Shown: one piece after another, positions 17,339-26,423 of the stretch | Layout: every line of letters starts with the position of its first letter | Numbering within the stretch: the first letter of the stretch is position 1 | From: Amycolatopsis roodepoortensis | GTDB lineage: Bacteria > Actinomycetota > Actinomycetes > Mycobacteriales > Pseudonocardiaceae | DNA: 64,000 nt | Direction: 5' to 3' | Assembly: GCF_014873915.1 (NCBI RefSeq) | Contig: NZ_JADBEJ010000005.1 | Location: 1,736,001 to 1,800,000 of the forward strand | Notes under the pieces: model-generated | The model's database searches: none | Told to the model about the DNA's origin: nothing | Seen by the model: only the letters and a program-made list of their open reading frames with translations | Program-made: the position numbers and the translations under genes

Positions 17339-17791
17339 TCATCCCACCGGTTCGCCGATCAGCGACCCACCGGCGCCCTGCAATTGCGCGCGAAGTTCCG
17401 GGGTGAGGATCTGGCCGACGCGATCGACGAGCATCGTCATCTCGTAGGCGACCTGTCCGATGTCGCAGTTCGGGGCGGCGAGGATGGCCAGGCAGGAGCC
17501 GTCGCTGATGGACATCAGCACCATGATGCCGAGTTCCATCTCGACGACGGTCTCGTTGACCGCGCCCGCCTCGAAGCACCGCGCGGCGCCCTGGGTCAGG
17601 CTGACCAGGCCGGACGCGACGGCGGCCAGCTGGTCGGCGCGGTCCAGCGGGAGCCTGCTGGACGCGGTGAGCAGGAGGCCGTCCGCCGACACCACCACGG
17701 CGTGCGCCACTCCGGGTACGCGCTCGGCGAAGTCGTTCACCAGCCACCCGAACTGGTTCTGCTGGGGCTGGGCCGGGTTCGGCGAGGTCAT
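17339..17791 (-). CDS. cvnB: roadblock/LC7 domain protein CvnB-like
   Basis: This 150-aa roadblock/LC7 protein (NQFGWLVNDFAERVPGVAHA, then VVVSADGLLLTASSRLPLDR) is of the type that binds small GTPases and acts as scaffold or GTPase activator. The ATG overlaps the stop of the sensor kinase (17788-17791), so all four genes are translationally linked. The role follows from Streptomyces CvnB. Confidence 0.94.
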   Translation of the reverse strand: MTSPNPAQPQQNQFGWLVNDFAERVPGVAHAVVVSADGLLLTASSRLPLDRADQLAAVASGLVSLTQGAARCFEAGAVNETVVEMELGIMVLMSISDGSCLAILAAPNCDIGQVAYEMTMLVDRVGQILTPELRAQLQGAGGSLIGEPVG

Positions 17792-20700
17792 TCACCCTCC
17801 AGGGTTTCGTGGTTGGCTTCGGTCGCCTGGGCTGTGTGGTGCCGTCCGCGCTGGATGCCCTGCTGGAAACTGCTCAGGCGACCGCGCACGTCGTGCGCGT
17901 CTCGCTGTGGTCGGGGGGTGACCGCCCCGGCGGGCGGTCCCGCGCTGCCCGGGAGCAGCTGCTCCCCGCGACGGCGCCTGGGTAATCCTGCCGAAGTCAT
18001 CCGCGAGGGCACGGACTGGGACACCGCTTGGGCGGCTTTCCAGCCTTCGTCGGAGCCGAAGTTCCAGGCGTCCGTCCGCTCGGTGACGGCGACCGGTTCC
18101 GGTTCCGGGCTCGCTGCCTGCGGTTTCCTGCTCGGCAGTGCGGCGGGCGGGGCCGCGGGACGCGCGGCCGTCTCCGCGGACTCGGCTGCCTTCGCGGGCT
18201 CGGGTGCCTTCGACGGCTCGGGCGCCGCGGCCTGCTCGGTGGCCGCCGTCTGTTCGGGCTTCGCGTCCGGCTGGGTGGTGGCGGGCCGGGCGGCGGCCGG
18301 CGTGGCCTTGTCCGCCGCCTCCTTGCGGCCCCGCTTGACGCCTTGCTGGAAGCTGCTCAGCCTGCCGCGCACGTTCGCCGGGTCACGGACCGGCAGCTCC
18401 GATTTGGCGGCGGGTTCGGCGGCCGGGACCGACGACGCCGCGCTGCCCGGCAGGAGCTGCTCGCCCTTGCGGCGACGCGGCAACCCGGCCTGGGTGAACG
18501 TCGACGGGGCGTTCTGGGAGACCTCCTGCACCGTGCGGAAGGCCTTGTCGCTGGCGAAGTCCCAGGTGCGGGCCTCCTGCTCGGCGGTCGGCGCGGGCTC
18601 GGCCGTCTTCTCCTCGGGCTCCTTCGCCCCCGGCTTCTCCTTCTTGGCCGCGGGTTTCTCCGCGGGCTTTTCCGGAGCGGGCGCGGGCGAACGGAACCAC
18701 GCCGACAGCATCTCGTCGAAGATCGGCGTCGTCTCCGATTTGGGCGCCGCGGTGGGCGGCGGCGGGGTCGCCGGGGCGGGCGGGGTGGTCGCCTGGCTCC
18801 ACCATTCGCTCAGCGTGGTCCCGGTGTTCTTGGCCTCGAACAGTTCCTTGCCGCTGGGCAGATCGCCTTCGGGCGGGGCCTGCTTCTCCGCATCCTTGGC
18901 GACCGGCTCGGGCTCGGCGGCGGGTTCCGGTTCGGGACGGCGCGGTTCCGGCGCGGGCGGCGGTGTCGTCTCGTCCTGGGGGATCGGGCTGAACAGCGCC
19001 GTTCCGGAAATCTCCACATCGGACGGCGGCCGCTCCTTGGGACCGTGCCCGTTGACGCCGGGTTTGGTGTGGCCTGCCAGGTCGTTCGCCGACGGCCACC
19101 GCTCCCCGCCCTGCGAGGGCACGCTCGGCATCGCCGGGCGCGAACCGTTCGCGGGCCGCTGGCGGCGGGGCAGGCCACCCGGCTGCTGCGGCGGAAGCGG
19201 CGCGAGGCGCTGGGTGATCGGGCCGGTGGCGGGACCGGGGTCTCCCCCGGGCGGGGCCATCACGAGATCCGCCGGAACCGAGACGGTCGCGCGCACGCCG
19301 ACGATGTCCTTGCCGCCGTGCAGCGAGACACCGATGCGGTGCCTGCTGGCCAGCCGGCCGACCACGAACAGGCCCATCCGGCGCGAGGTGGTGAGGTCGA
19401 CGTTGGGTGCCTCGGTGAGCCGGGCGTTGGCCTCGGCGACCTCGGCCTCGTTCATGCCGATGCCCTTGTCGAGGATGTCGATGCCGAACGAGCCGTCTTC
19501 GACGAGCCTGGTCGCGACCGTCACCTGGGTTTCCGGGGCGGAGAAGGCCGTGGCGTTGTCCAGCAGTTCGGCGATCAGGCGCATGAGATCGTTGGCCGCG
19601 TACCCGACCAGCCGCACCGGCGGCGGGTTCTGCACGGTGACCCGCTGGTACTGCTCGATCTCGGACACCGCCGCGCGCACCACGTCGGTGGCGGAGACCG
19701 GCTGCCCGGAACGCCTGCCCGGCTCGGCGCCGGAGAGGACCATCAGGTTCTCGTTGTTGCGGCGCATGCGGGTGGCGAGGTGGTCCAGCTGGAACAGCGT
19801 GGCGAGCTGGTCGGCGTCCTCCTCGTCGCGTTCCAGCCGCTCGATCAGCTGAAGCTGCCGCTGCACGAGGCTCTGGCTGCGGCGGGAGAGGTTGACGAAC
19901 ACGTTGCTGTAGCCGGTCCGCATCGAGGCCTGCTCGGTGGCCAGCCGCAGCGCCTGGTGGTGCACCTTGTCGAAGGCCCTGGCGACCTCGCCGATCTCGT
20001 CGTCGCCGCCGACCGGGACCGGCCGCACGTCGGTGCCCTGCGAACGGCCCTCCTGGATGTTGCGGACCGCGTCGGGCAACTGCTTCTCGGCGACGTCGAG
20101 TGCGCTGGCGCGCAACACTTTCAGCGAGCGCAGCAGCTGCCGCGTGATGAGGAAGACGACGGCGACGGCGAGCACCATCGCGCCGAACAGCAGGACCGCG
20201 AGCAGGCCCGCGCCGCTGCTGGCGTCGTCGACCAGTTCGGCCGACACCGCGCTCGTCTCGGCGCCGAATTTGTTCGCGACCTCGCCGACCTTCCCGATCA
20301 CCGCGGTCGAGGCGTCGGTCCAGCCCTGCGCGGACAACGAGCGGAACGCCTGCGGGGACGGGGTTCCCTGTTCGCCGAGGGCGGTTTTCGCGAGCCTGTC
20401 ACGGTTTTCCATCGCCTGGTCGGTGACGGCGGCGCCGAACTCCTGGCGCTGCTGTTCCGAAGCGGCGGCACGGAAGTCGGTGAGGCGGTCGGCCAGCCGG
20501 AGTTCGGCGGTGCGCACCTGGTCGAGCTCGCTCGGCGCGAGGCTCGACCGGGCGATGCCGAAGGAGACCAGGGCCTGGCTGAGCGACAGCTGTTCCTTCA
20601 TCATGGCGAGGTCGTGCAACGCCGTGGGGGTGCCACCGAGGACGTCCTGTCCGGCACCGGCGGCCAGCGCGGTGTCGAGGGCGAGCAGCGCGGTGGTGAC

Positions 20701-21237
20701 GTCGGTGTACTCGCCGATCGCCTGCACCGGGTCGAGCTGCCCGGAGGAGGCCCGCTGCCGGATGTCGGGCAGCCTGTCGAGCTGCGCGGCCGCCGCTTCA
20801 CGCGCCTGACGGAGCGACGGCTCGTTCTCCACGGCACGCGTCGCAGCGGCGCCGTAGAGCGGGATGGCGGTGTCGACGTCGGCGCGCGCCGAAGCGAGCT
20901 CAAGGGTCCCGCCGACGGTGCCGGCGGTCAGCCCCGCGGCGGACTGGGTGCGTTCGCGGCCGAGGCCGTCGGCGAGGGTGCGGATATGCCCGCTCAGCGC
21001 GACGAGCCGGTCGAGCCGCTGGTAGCCGTCGGACCGGCCGACCTGGCCGGCGATGGTGGCGATACCCAGCGCGAGCGCGATGAGGATCGGCACCAGCGTC
21101 ACGGCCGACAGCTTCACCGGCAGGCTCCAGTCCCGCCAGCGCACGAGCGTGCGCCAGCCGGTGGCCCACCGAGATGGCCGGGGAGTGCGTCCCAGCAGCT
21201 CCCCGACCGGCACTTGGCCTTCTCCTGCAACGGTCAC
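17788..21237 (-). CDS. cvnA: nitrate-sensor-type histidine kinase CvnA-like
   Basis: This 1149-aa membrane kinase has transmembrane segment 1 (AVTLVPILIALALGIATIAG), an extracytoplasmic nitrate/nitrite-sensing-like helical domain and transmembrane segment 2 (LLAVLLFGAMVLAVAVVFLI). HAMP follows, then a histidine-kinase core with FQLDHLATRMRRNNENL, LLDNATAFSAPETQV and DKGIGMNEAEV. A proline/alanine-rich tail of about 450 residues comes next. The tail carries two copies of a 75-80-residue module (DNA 17836-18077 and 18324-18573), each with GLPRR..GEQLLPGS and RGRLSSFQQG. GTG 21237 has GGGAGT upstream; longer frames are not conserved in style. It heads the cvnABCD operon. Confidence 0.92.
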   Translation of the reverse strand: MTVAGEGQVPVGELLGRTPRPSRWATGWRTLVRWRDWSLPVKLSAVTLVPILIALALGIATIAGQVGRSDGYQRLDRLVALSGHIRTLADGLGRERTQSAAGLTAGTVGGTLELASARADVDTAIPLYGAAATRAVENEPSLRQAREAAAAQLDRLPDIRQRASSGQLDPVQAIGEYTDVTTALLALDTALAAGAGQDVLGGTPTALHDLAMMKEQLSLSQALVSFGIARSSLAPSELDQVRTAELRLADRLTDFRAAASEQQRQEFGAAVTDQAMENRDRLAKTALGEQGTPSPQAFRSLSAQGWTDASTAVIGKVGEVANKFGAETSAVSAELVDDASSGAGLLAVLLFGAMVLAVAVVFLITRQLLRSLKVLRASALDVAEKQLPDAVRNIQEGRSQGTDVRPVPVGGDDEIGEVARAFDKVHHQALRLATEQASMRTGYSNVFVNLSRRSQSLVQRQLQLIERLERDEEDADQLATLFQLDHLATRMRRNNENLMVLSGAEPGRRSGQPVSATDVVRAAVSEIEQYQRVTVQNPPPVRLVGYAANDLMRLIAELLDNATAFSAPETQVTVATRLVEDGSFGIDILDKGIGMNEAEVAEANARLTEAPNVDLTTSRRMGLFVVGRLASRHRIGVSLHGGKDIVGVRATVSVPADLVMAPPGGDPGPATGPITQRLAPLPPQQPGGLPRRQRPANGSRPAMPSVPSQGGERWPSANDLAGHTKPGVNGHGPKERPPSDVEISGTALFSPIPQDETTPPPAPEPRRPEPEPAAEPEPVAKDAEKQAPPEGDLPSGKELFEAKNTGTTLSEWWSQATTPPAPATPPPPTAAPKSETTPIFDEMLSAWFRSPAPAPEKPAEKPAAKKEKPGAKEPEEKTAEPAPTAEQEARTWDFASDKAFRTVQEVSQNAPSTFTQAGLPRRRKGEQLLPGSAASSVPAAEPAAKSELPVRDPANVRGRLSSFQQGVKRGRKEAADKATPAAARPATTQPDAKPEQTAATEQAAAPEPSKAPEPAKAAESAETAARPAAPPAALPSRKPQAASPEPEPVAVTERTDAWNFGSDEGWKAAQAVSQSVPSRMTSAGLPRRRRGEQLLPGSAGPPAGAVTPRPQRDAHDVRGRLSSFQQGIQRGRHHTAQATEANHETLEGE

Positions 21238-21420
21238 GTAGGTGACTCCCTGTCCGGCGTCCTGGCTCGGTCTGAGGCGCCCGTTCCCGCGAGGTAGGAG
21301 CCTGCGGGGAACTCGGCCCCGGTCTGACCGCGTGATCGATCGCGACGTGAGGGACCCTGTCCGGCGCTCCGGGTGTCCCGAGTGCCCCTGGGTACACCGG
21401 TCCGCTTCGGGAGGTCTTGC

Positions 21421-21436
21421 ACCTGCACGTGCAGGT
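21421..21436. promoter_or_regulatory. perfect 16-bp palindrome upstream of cvnA
   Basis: ACCTGCACGTGCAGGT is fully symmetrical and is followed by a related half (CAACCTGCGAAGTGCA). It lies 184 bases upstream of the cvnA start. A dimeric regulator site is likely; the protein is unknown. Confidence 0.55.
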
Positions 21437-21912
21437 CGCAACCTGCGAAGTGCATGGTCGTCGAGATCAACTTTTCTTTGCCAATCGATCACTGCGGGTC
21501 AGCCGGGCCAAAGAATCGTACACCAATCCGGGTGCCGTCAATTCCGTTCAGTACACGGGTGCTGACCAGCGAAAAGCGTGCGTCCGAACGATCCGCGGGG
21601 CCGGAAAACCGCTCGCGCGTCACAATCGAGGGAATTCCGGTTACGGGTTGCGCGGATACACAGGGTGCCCTAATCACCCGATCAGCCTACGTACGGTAGC
21701 CGCGTCGCCCGGACGAACTACTTTCCGTGCCCCCAACGGGTGGGTCAAGCCCAAATATGTGCCCGATGTTGTGGCCTTGCCCCTCACGCCGGTTCGATGT
21801 CGCCCGACATGGTGATTTCTTTCGAGACACCTGGCCAAGCGGGGGATCTTCCCCGGGCCGGGATGGCGGGCACGGTATCGGAGCCCGTCGCTTCGAGGTA
21901 GCGAAACTACGA

Positions 21913-21936
21913 TCTGTCACCAAATTGGGTGACAGA
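21913..21936. promoter_or_regulatory. inverted repeat with 9-bp arms upstream of DUF485-actP
   Basis: TCTGTCACC and GGTGACAGA flank AAATTG. The GTCAC..GTGAC core is CRP-like in shape though not a match to the classical motif. It lies 256 bases upstream of the DUF485 start. Confidence 0.5.
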
Positions 21937-22191
21937 GCGTGGTCACTGTCCATCATTTGCCGCAGTGGGCCGTTCGGGCGACGACCGCGCGTGACAATCC
22001 TGCTCACTACGACGAGTGATAAAGGCGGTTCATTCCGGCCGAAACGAATTCCGGAAACACCAATGGAAGGTAAAATCGAATACCTCCCCACGCCTTCGTG
22101 GAACCGGGGTCGCCTATTCAGAGCGGGTGAAGCCGTAGTTAGTATGTGCGCTCCCCGTACCGCGCCACGGATGCAAGCCCCGGAGGAACCC

Positions 22192-22614
22192 ATGCCCGAC
22201 GTCGCGCGTCCTTACGCGGCGAGCAACGCCCTGGAGGACACCGGGCAGATGCCCGCGCTGTTCGTCCGCGAGCGCCAGCCCACTCCCCCGCCGCCGCGCG
22301 CCACCGGCCCGGACTTCGACCGGATCCAGCACGGCAAGGAGTTCGTCGCGCTGCGCAAGACCTTCCGCCGGTTCGTCTTCCCGATGAGCCTGCTCTTCTT
22401 CACCTGGTACATGACGTTCGTGCTGCTGGCGGCCTACGCGCACGACTTCATGAGCCGGAAGGTGTGGGGCGAGGTCAACGTCGGCATGCTGCTCGGGCTC
22501 GGCCAGTTCGCCAGCACGATCCTGATCACGATCGCCTACCTGAAGTTCGCGAAGAAGCGGCTCGACCCCAAGGTCGAAGCCCTGCGGGCGTCCGTCGGGG
22601 CGGGTGAGCGATGA
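22192..22614 (+). CDS. DUF485 membrane protein
   Basis: This 140-aa protein has two membrane helices (FPMSLLFFTWYMTFVLLAAY and GMLLGLGQFASTILITIAYL) in the DUF485 pattern. Such proteins are encoded immediately before ActP-type acetate symporters and are thought to assist them. GGAGGA at 22182-22187 fixes the ATG. The stop overlaps the actP start (22611-22614). The N-terminal 55 residues are cytoplasmic and proline-rich. Confidence 0.93.
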   Translation: MPDVARPYAASNALEDTGQMPALFVRERQPTPPPPRATGPDFDRIQHGKEFVALRKTFRRFVFPMSLLFFTWYMTFVLLAAYAHDFMSRKVWGEVNVGMLLGLGQFASTILITIAYLKFAKKRLDPKVEALRASVGAGER

Positions 22615-24185
22615 GCATCCCCGACAACGACCCGGTGCTGAACATCGCGGTGTTCGGGCTCTTCGTCGCGATCACCCTGTTCGTGGTGTACCGCGTCAGC
22701 ACGCGTAACTCGTCCACTTCGGACTACTACGCCGCGGGCAGCGCCTTCACCGGACGACAGAACGGCATCGCGCTTTCGGGTGACTTCCTCTCGGCGGCGT
22801 CGTTCCTCGGTATCGCCGGGGCGATCGCGATCCACGGCTACGACGGCTTCCTGTACTCGATCGGGTTCCTCGTCGCGTGGATGGTCGACCTGCTGCTGAT
22901 CGCGGAGCTGCTGCGCAACACCGGCCGCTTCACCATGGGCGACGTGCTGAGCTTCCGGATGAAGCAACGCCCGGTCCGCGCCGCGGCCGCGACGTCGACC
23001 CTGGTGATCTCCTTCTTCTACATGCTCGCGCAGATGGCGGGCGCCGGCGGGCTGGTGGCACTGCTGCTGGACATCCACGGCGGAATCGGCCAGGCGCTGG
23101 TGATCGGCGTAGTCGGCGTCGTCATGGTGCTGTACGTGCTGGTCGGCGGGATGAAGGGCACCACGTGGGTGCAGATCATCAAGGCGACGATCCTGCTGCT
23201 GACCGGTGCGCTGATCACGGTGTTCCTGTTCGGCAAGTTCGGCTTCAGCTTCTCGAACCTGCTCGCGGCCGCCGCCGACAACAGCCCGCTCGGTGACGAG
23301 CTGCTGGAGCCGGGCGGCTCCTACGGCAAGAGCGAGGTCACGAAGCTGGACTTCGTCTCGCTGGCGCTGGCGCTGGTCCTCGGCGCCGCCGCGCTCCCGC
23401 ACGTGCTGATGCGCTTCTACACCGTGCCGAACTCGCGCGAGGCGCGCCGCTCGGTCGTGTGGGCGACCGCGTGCATGACGATCTTCTACCTGTGCACCCT
23501 GGTCATCGGCTTCGGCGCGGCCGCGCTGGTCGGCCCCGAGGCGATCAAGAACGCGCCCGGCGGGGAGAACTCGGCGGCCCCGCTGCTCGCGCTGAACATC
23601 GGCGGCACGGTCCTGCTCGGCATCGTCTCGGCGGTGGCCTTCGCGACCATCCTCGCCGTCGTCGCCGGGCTGACGATCACCGCTTCGGCGTCCTTCGCGC
23701 ACGACGTGTACGCGAACATCTTCAAGCGCGGCAAGGCGGAACCGGCTTCGGAGGTCCGCGTCGCCCGGCTCACCGCGGTCGCCGTCGGGGCGCTCGCGAT
23801 CGTGGGCGGCATCCTGGCGAACGGGCAGAACATCGCGTTCCTGGTGGCGCTGGCGTTCGCCGTCGCGGCGTCGGCGAACCTCTCGACGCTGCTGTACTCG
23901 CTGTTCTGGAAACGCTTCAACACCACCGGCACCCTGTGGGGTATCTACGGCGGGCTGATCGCCAGCCTGGTGCTCGTGTTCTTCTCGCCGGTGATGTCCG
24001 GGGCCGCGGACTCGATCATCAAGAGCGTGGACTTCCACTGGTTCCCGCTGAAGAACCCGGGCCTGGTGTCGATCCCGTTCTCGTTCCTGTGCGGGTTCGT
24101 GGGCACGTTCGTCGGCCGGTCGAAGGCCGATCCGGTCAAGCACGCGGAGATGGAGGTGCGGTCCCTCACCGGGATCGGCTCCTGA
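22611..24185 (+). CDS. actP: cation/acetate symporter, SSS family
   Basis: This is a 524-aa sodium:solute symporter with about 13 membrane helices. DYYAAGSAFTGRQNGIALSG and DFLSAASFLGIAGAIAI near the start, then PHVLMRFYTVPNSREAR, are strongly typical of ActP/MctC. It imports acetate and perhaps propionate or pyruvate. It is coupled to the DUF485 gene and followed by a family C palindrome shared with a convergent TetR gene. Confidence 0.94.
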   Translation: MSIPDNDPVLNIAVFGLFVAITLFVVYRVSTRNSSTSDYYAAGSAFTGRQNGIALSGDFLSAASFLGIAGAIAIHGYDGFLYSIGFLVAWMVDLLLIAELLRNTGRFTMGDVLSFRMKQRPVRAAAATSTLVISFFYMLAQMAGAGGLVALLLDIHGGIGQALVIGVVGVVMVLYVLVGGMKGTTWVQIIKATILLLTGALITVFLFGKFGFSFSNLLAAAADNSPLGDELLEPGGSYGKSEVTKLDFVSLALALVLGAAALPHVLMRFYTVPNSREARRSVVWATACMTIFYLCTLVIGFGAAALVGPEAIKNAPGGENSAAPLLALNIGGTVLLGIVSAVAFATILAVVAGLTITASASFAHDVYANIFKRGKAEPASEVRVARLTAVAVGALAIVGGILANGQNIAFLVALAFAVAASANLSTLLYSLFWKRFNTTGTLWGIYGGLIASLVLVFFSPVMSGAADSIIKSVDFHWFPLKNPGLVSIPFSFLCGFVGTFVGRSKADPVKHAEMEVRSLTGIGS

Positions 24186-24230
24186 CGCCCGGGTGACGCG
24201 AGTTCGCCCATCGACGCACGCACCACCCCC

Positions 24231-24289
24231 AGGTACGTGAAGGACCCCTTCACTGCGCTAGGCGCAATGAAGGGGTCCTTTATGTACCT
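24231..24289. terminator. family C palindrome, bidirectional terminator between actP and tetR
   Basis: AGGTACGTGAAGGACCCCTT and AAGGGGTCCTTTATGTACCT are the outer arms (two mismatches), with TGCGC-TAG-GCGCA at the apex. The minus-strand TetR gene uses a stop inside the right arm, so its last residues are encoded by the repeat. Confidence 0.8.
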
Positions 24290-24864
24290 CGACCTTCAGA
24301 TACCCGGAGGCCGTCCAGCACGATCGTGAGAAGCCGCTTCGTGTCCTCTTCCGAAGCCTTGCTCGCGGCCGAACCCAGCCCGTGCCCGAGCCGCAGGATG
24401 TCGACGCCCGCGACGTCGGGCCGGAGCACGCCCTCGTCCTGAGCCGCCTTCACGATCGTGTCGGCCGCGGCCCGCAACCGTGCCTGGCACCAGGCGAAGA
24501 CTTCGGAGCCCGCGTCGACGGACGCCTTCAGTGTCATCGCGAGTCCGTGCTTCTCGACCACGTAGACGACGTGCGTGGCCAGCCACGTCTCGAGTGCCTC
24601 GCCCGGCGGCAATTCGTCGAGCAGGTCGTACGCCTGCTGCGCCAGCCCGTCGATCTCATCGCGGTAGACGGCCTCGATCAGCTTGTCGCGCGTCGGGAAG
24701 TGCCGGTACAAAGTGCCCGCGCCGACACCGGCGCGTTTCGCGATGTCGTCGGCGGGCACGTCCACGCCGTCGGCGGTGAACGCCTCCTTCGCCACGGCCA
24801 CGATGCGCTCGTAGTTGCGCCGCGCGTCCGCGCGCATGGGGCGGGCCGGATCGGCCGTGACCAT
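24280..24864 (-). CDS. TetR-family regulator of the divergent MFS exporter
   Basis: This 194-aa repressor has an N-terminal HTH (IAKRAGVGAGTLYRHFPTRDKLIEAV) and a C-terminal domain of the TetR_C_33 kind (LPPGEALETWLATHVVYVVEKHG). ATG 24864 is preferred because GAGGAGG precedes it at good spacing, while GTG 24870 is too close. The stop lies in a palindromic repeat. Three GGAGA-N3-TCTCC sites between it and the MFS gene are its likely operators. Confidence 0.92.
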   Translation of the reverse strand: MVTADPARPMRADARRNYERIVAVAKEAFTADGVDVPADDIAKRAGVGAGTLYRHFPTRDKLIEAVYRDEIDGLAQQAYDLLDELPPGEALETWLATHVVYVVEKHGLAMTLKASVDAGSEVFAWCQARLRAAADTIVKAAQDEGVLRPDVAGVDILRLGHGLGSAASKASEEDTKRLLTIVLDGLRVSEGRGT

Positions 24865-24888
24865 CTGCACCTCCTCGGGCGACGAAAA

Positions 24889-24970
24889 CGGAGACGTTCT
24901 CCGAATTCACTTGCGTAAGCGGAGACTGTCTCCATATCATCGCTCATGACCTCAAGTGGAGAGTCTCTCC
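24889..24970. promoter_or_regulatory. three-site TetR operator array
   Basis: GGAGACGTTCTCC (24890-24902), GGAGACTGTCTCC (24921-24933) and GGAGAGTCTCTCC (24958-24970) share GGAGA-N3-TCTCC. Centres are 31 and 37 bases apart. They cover the whole divergent promoter region, which allows cooperative control of both genes. Confidence 0.85.
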
Positions 24971-25001
24971 GCTTCATCTCGTTACGTCTTCGGAGTATTC
25001 C

Positions 25002-26423
25002 TTGACCGAGCGAACCCTGCGTGCCGAGCCAAGGCCGGAAACGGCCGGGGCCCCGTCACCTCCGCACCGGCTGGTCCTCCCCCTCATCCTGACCTGTCAG
25101 CTCATGCTCATCCTCGACGCGACGGTGATGAACGTCGCGCTCCCCCGCATCCAGTCCGAACTCGGCTTCACCGATACTGGCCTGTCCTGGGTGATGACCG
25201 CGTACAGCCTGGTCTTCGGCGGTCTGCTGCTCCTCGGCGGCCGGGCGGGTGACCTGTTCGGCCGCCGCCGGACGTTCGTCGTCGGCACGGCCGTATTCAC
25301 CGCAGCCTCCCTGCTCGGCGGCCTCGCCGGTTCGGCGGAACTGCTCATCGCGGCCCGGGTCGCGCAGGGCGTCGGCGCCGCGCTCGCCGGGCCGAGCACG
25401 CTCGCGCTGATCACCAGCACGTTCACCGAAGCCAAGGCGCGAGTGCGCGCGCTGGCGTTGTTCTCGGCGATGTCCAGCAGCGGTTTCGCGATCGGCCTGC
25501 TGCTCGGCGGCCTGCTCACCGAATGGATCTCGTGGCGCGCGGCGCTGTACATCAACGTTCCGTTCGGGCTCGCGATCGTGCTGCTCACCTCCCGGTACGT
25601 GGCCGATCCGCCTCGGCGGCGCGCCCGGCTGGACCTCCCCGGCGCGTTCACCGGCACGCTCGGCGTCGGCTCGCTCGTGTTCGCCTTCACTCACGCCGCG
25701 TCGCACGGCTGGGGCGACACGATCACCCTCGGCAGCCTCGCCGTCGGGCTGGCATTGCTGGCCGCGTTCCTCCTCATCGAGACGAGGGTGCGCGAACCGC
25801 TGATCCCCCTGCGCCTGTTCGCCGAACGCGACCGCGCCGCGGCCTACGTCAATTTCTTCCTCGGGCCGATGGCGATGATGTCGATGTTCTTCTTCCTGAC
25901 CCAGTTCCTGCAGGACATCGCGGGTTTCGCCGCGCTGGAGACCGGCTTCGCGTTCCTGCCGATGGCGGTCTGCATGTTCCTGCTGAGCAGGCTGATCCCG
26001 AAACTGCTCCCCCGGTTCGGGCCGAAACCGCTCGCGCTGACCGGGACCGCGCTGATGACCGGCGGCGTCGTCTGGCTGACCACCCTGACCACGGACAGCG
26101 GCTACTTCTCGCATCTGCTCGGGCCGATGCTGCTGATGGGCGTGGGCGCCGGGCTGGCGTTCTCCCCGCTCAGCGTGATCATCATGGCGACGGTGCCCAC
26201 CGACGACGCGGGTGCCGCGGGCGGCGCGCTGCAGACGTTGCAGCAGGTCGGGGCGACCCTCGGGCTGGCGATCCTGATCACCGTGTTCGGCGCGGCGACG
26301 CGGACCCCGTCGGGAAACCCGGCGGAGACCACGGTCGCCGGAATGACCGCGGCGTTCACCGCCGCGGCCGTCGTGACGGCGGTGTCGTTCCTGGTGGCGC
26401 TGACCTTCCGGCGCCGGGCCTAG
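25002..26423 (+). CDS. MFS transporter, DHA2 (14-helix) drug efflux family
   Basis: This 473-aa proton-driven exporter has motif C-type ILDATVMNVALPRIQSELGF at helix 1, GGRAGDLFGRRRTFVVG (motif A) and ARVAQGVGAALAGPSTLALI. These identify an EmrB/QacA-like drug or metabolite pump. TTG 25002 follows CGGAG at a normal distance. It is divergent from its TetR regulator. Its TAG overlaps the stop of the convergent DUF3817 gene as the four bases CTAG. Confidence 0.93.
   Translation: MTERTLRAEPRPETAGAPSPPHRLVLPLILTCQLMLILDATVMNVALPRIQSELGFTDTGLSWVMTAYSLVFGGLLLLGGRAGDLFGRRRTFVVGTAVFTAASLLGGLAGSAELLIAARVAQGVGAALAGPSTLALITSTFTEAKARVRALALFSAMSSSGFAIGLLLGGLLTEWISWRAALYINVPFGLAIVLLTSRYVADPPRRRARLDLPGAFTGTLGVGSLVFAFTHAASHGWGDTITLGSLAVGLALLAAFLLIETRVREPLIPLRLFAERDRAAAYVNFFLGPMAMMSMFFFLTQFLQDIAGFAALETGFAFLPMAVCMFLLSRLIPKLLPRFGPKPLALTGTALMTGGVVWLTTLTTDSGYFSHLLGPMLLMGVGAGLAFSPLSVIIMATVPTDDAGAAGGALQTLQQVGATLGLAILITVFGAATRTPSGNPAETTVAGMTAAFTAAAVVTAVSFLVALTFRRRA

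Larger units (their letters stand above)
21238..22191. other. 954-bp divergent intergenic region between cvnA and the DUF485 gene
   Basis: No convincing gene is present; open frames in it have poor codon bias. The stretch from about 21440 to 22130 is visibly richer in A+T than the genes around it. It holds a 16-bp perfect palindrome (21421-21436) and a 24-bp inverted repeat (21913-21936). It must include the promoters of both the cvn and acetate-symporter operons, and the length leaves room for a regulatory RNA. Confidence 0.6.

Noticed and set aside
18028-21297. 1089-aa plus-strand frame antisense to cvnA
   Set aside because: A mirror frame of a clear kinase, low in complexity and without any domain.
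21687-22193. 168-aa minus-strand frame in the cvn-DUF485 gap
   Set aside because: Low GC at third positions and no recognisable motif; probably noncoding.
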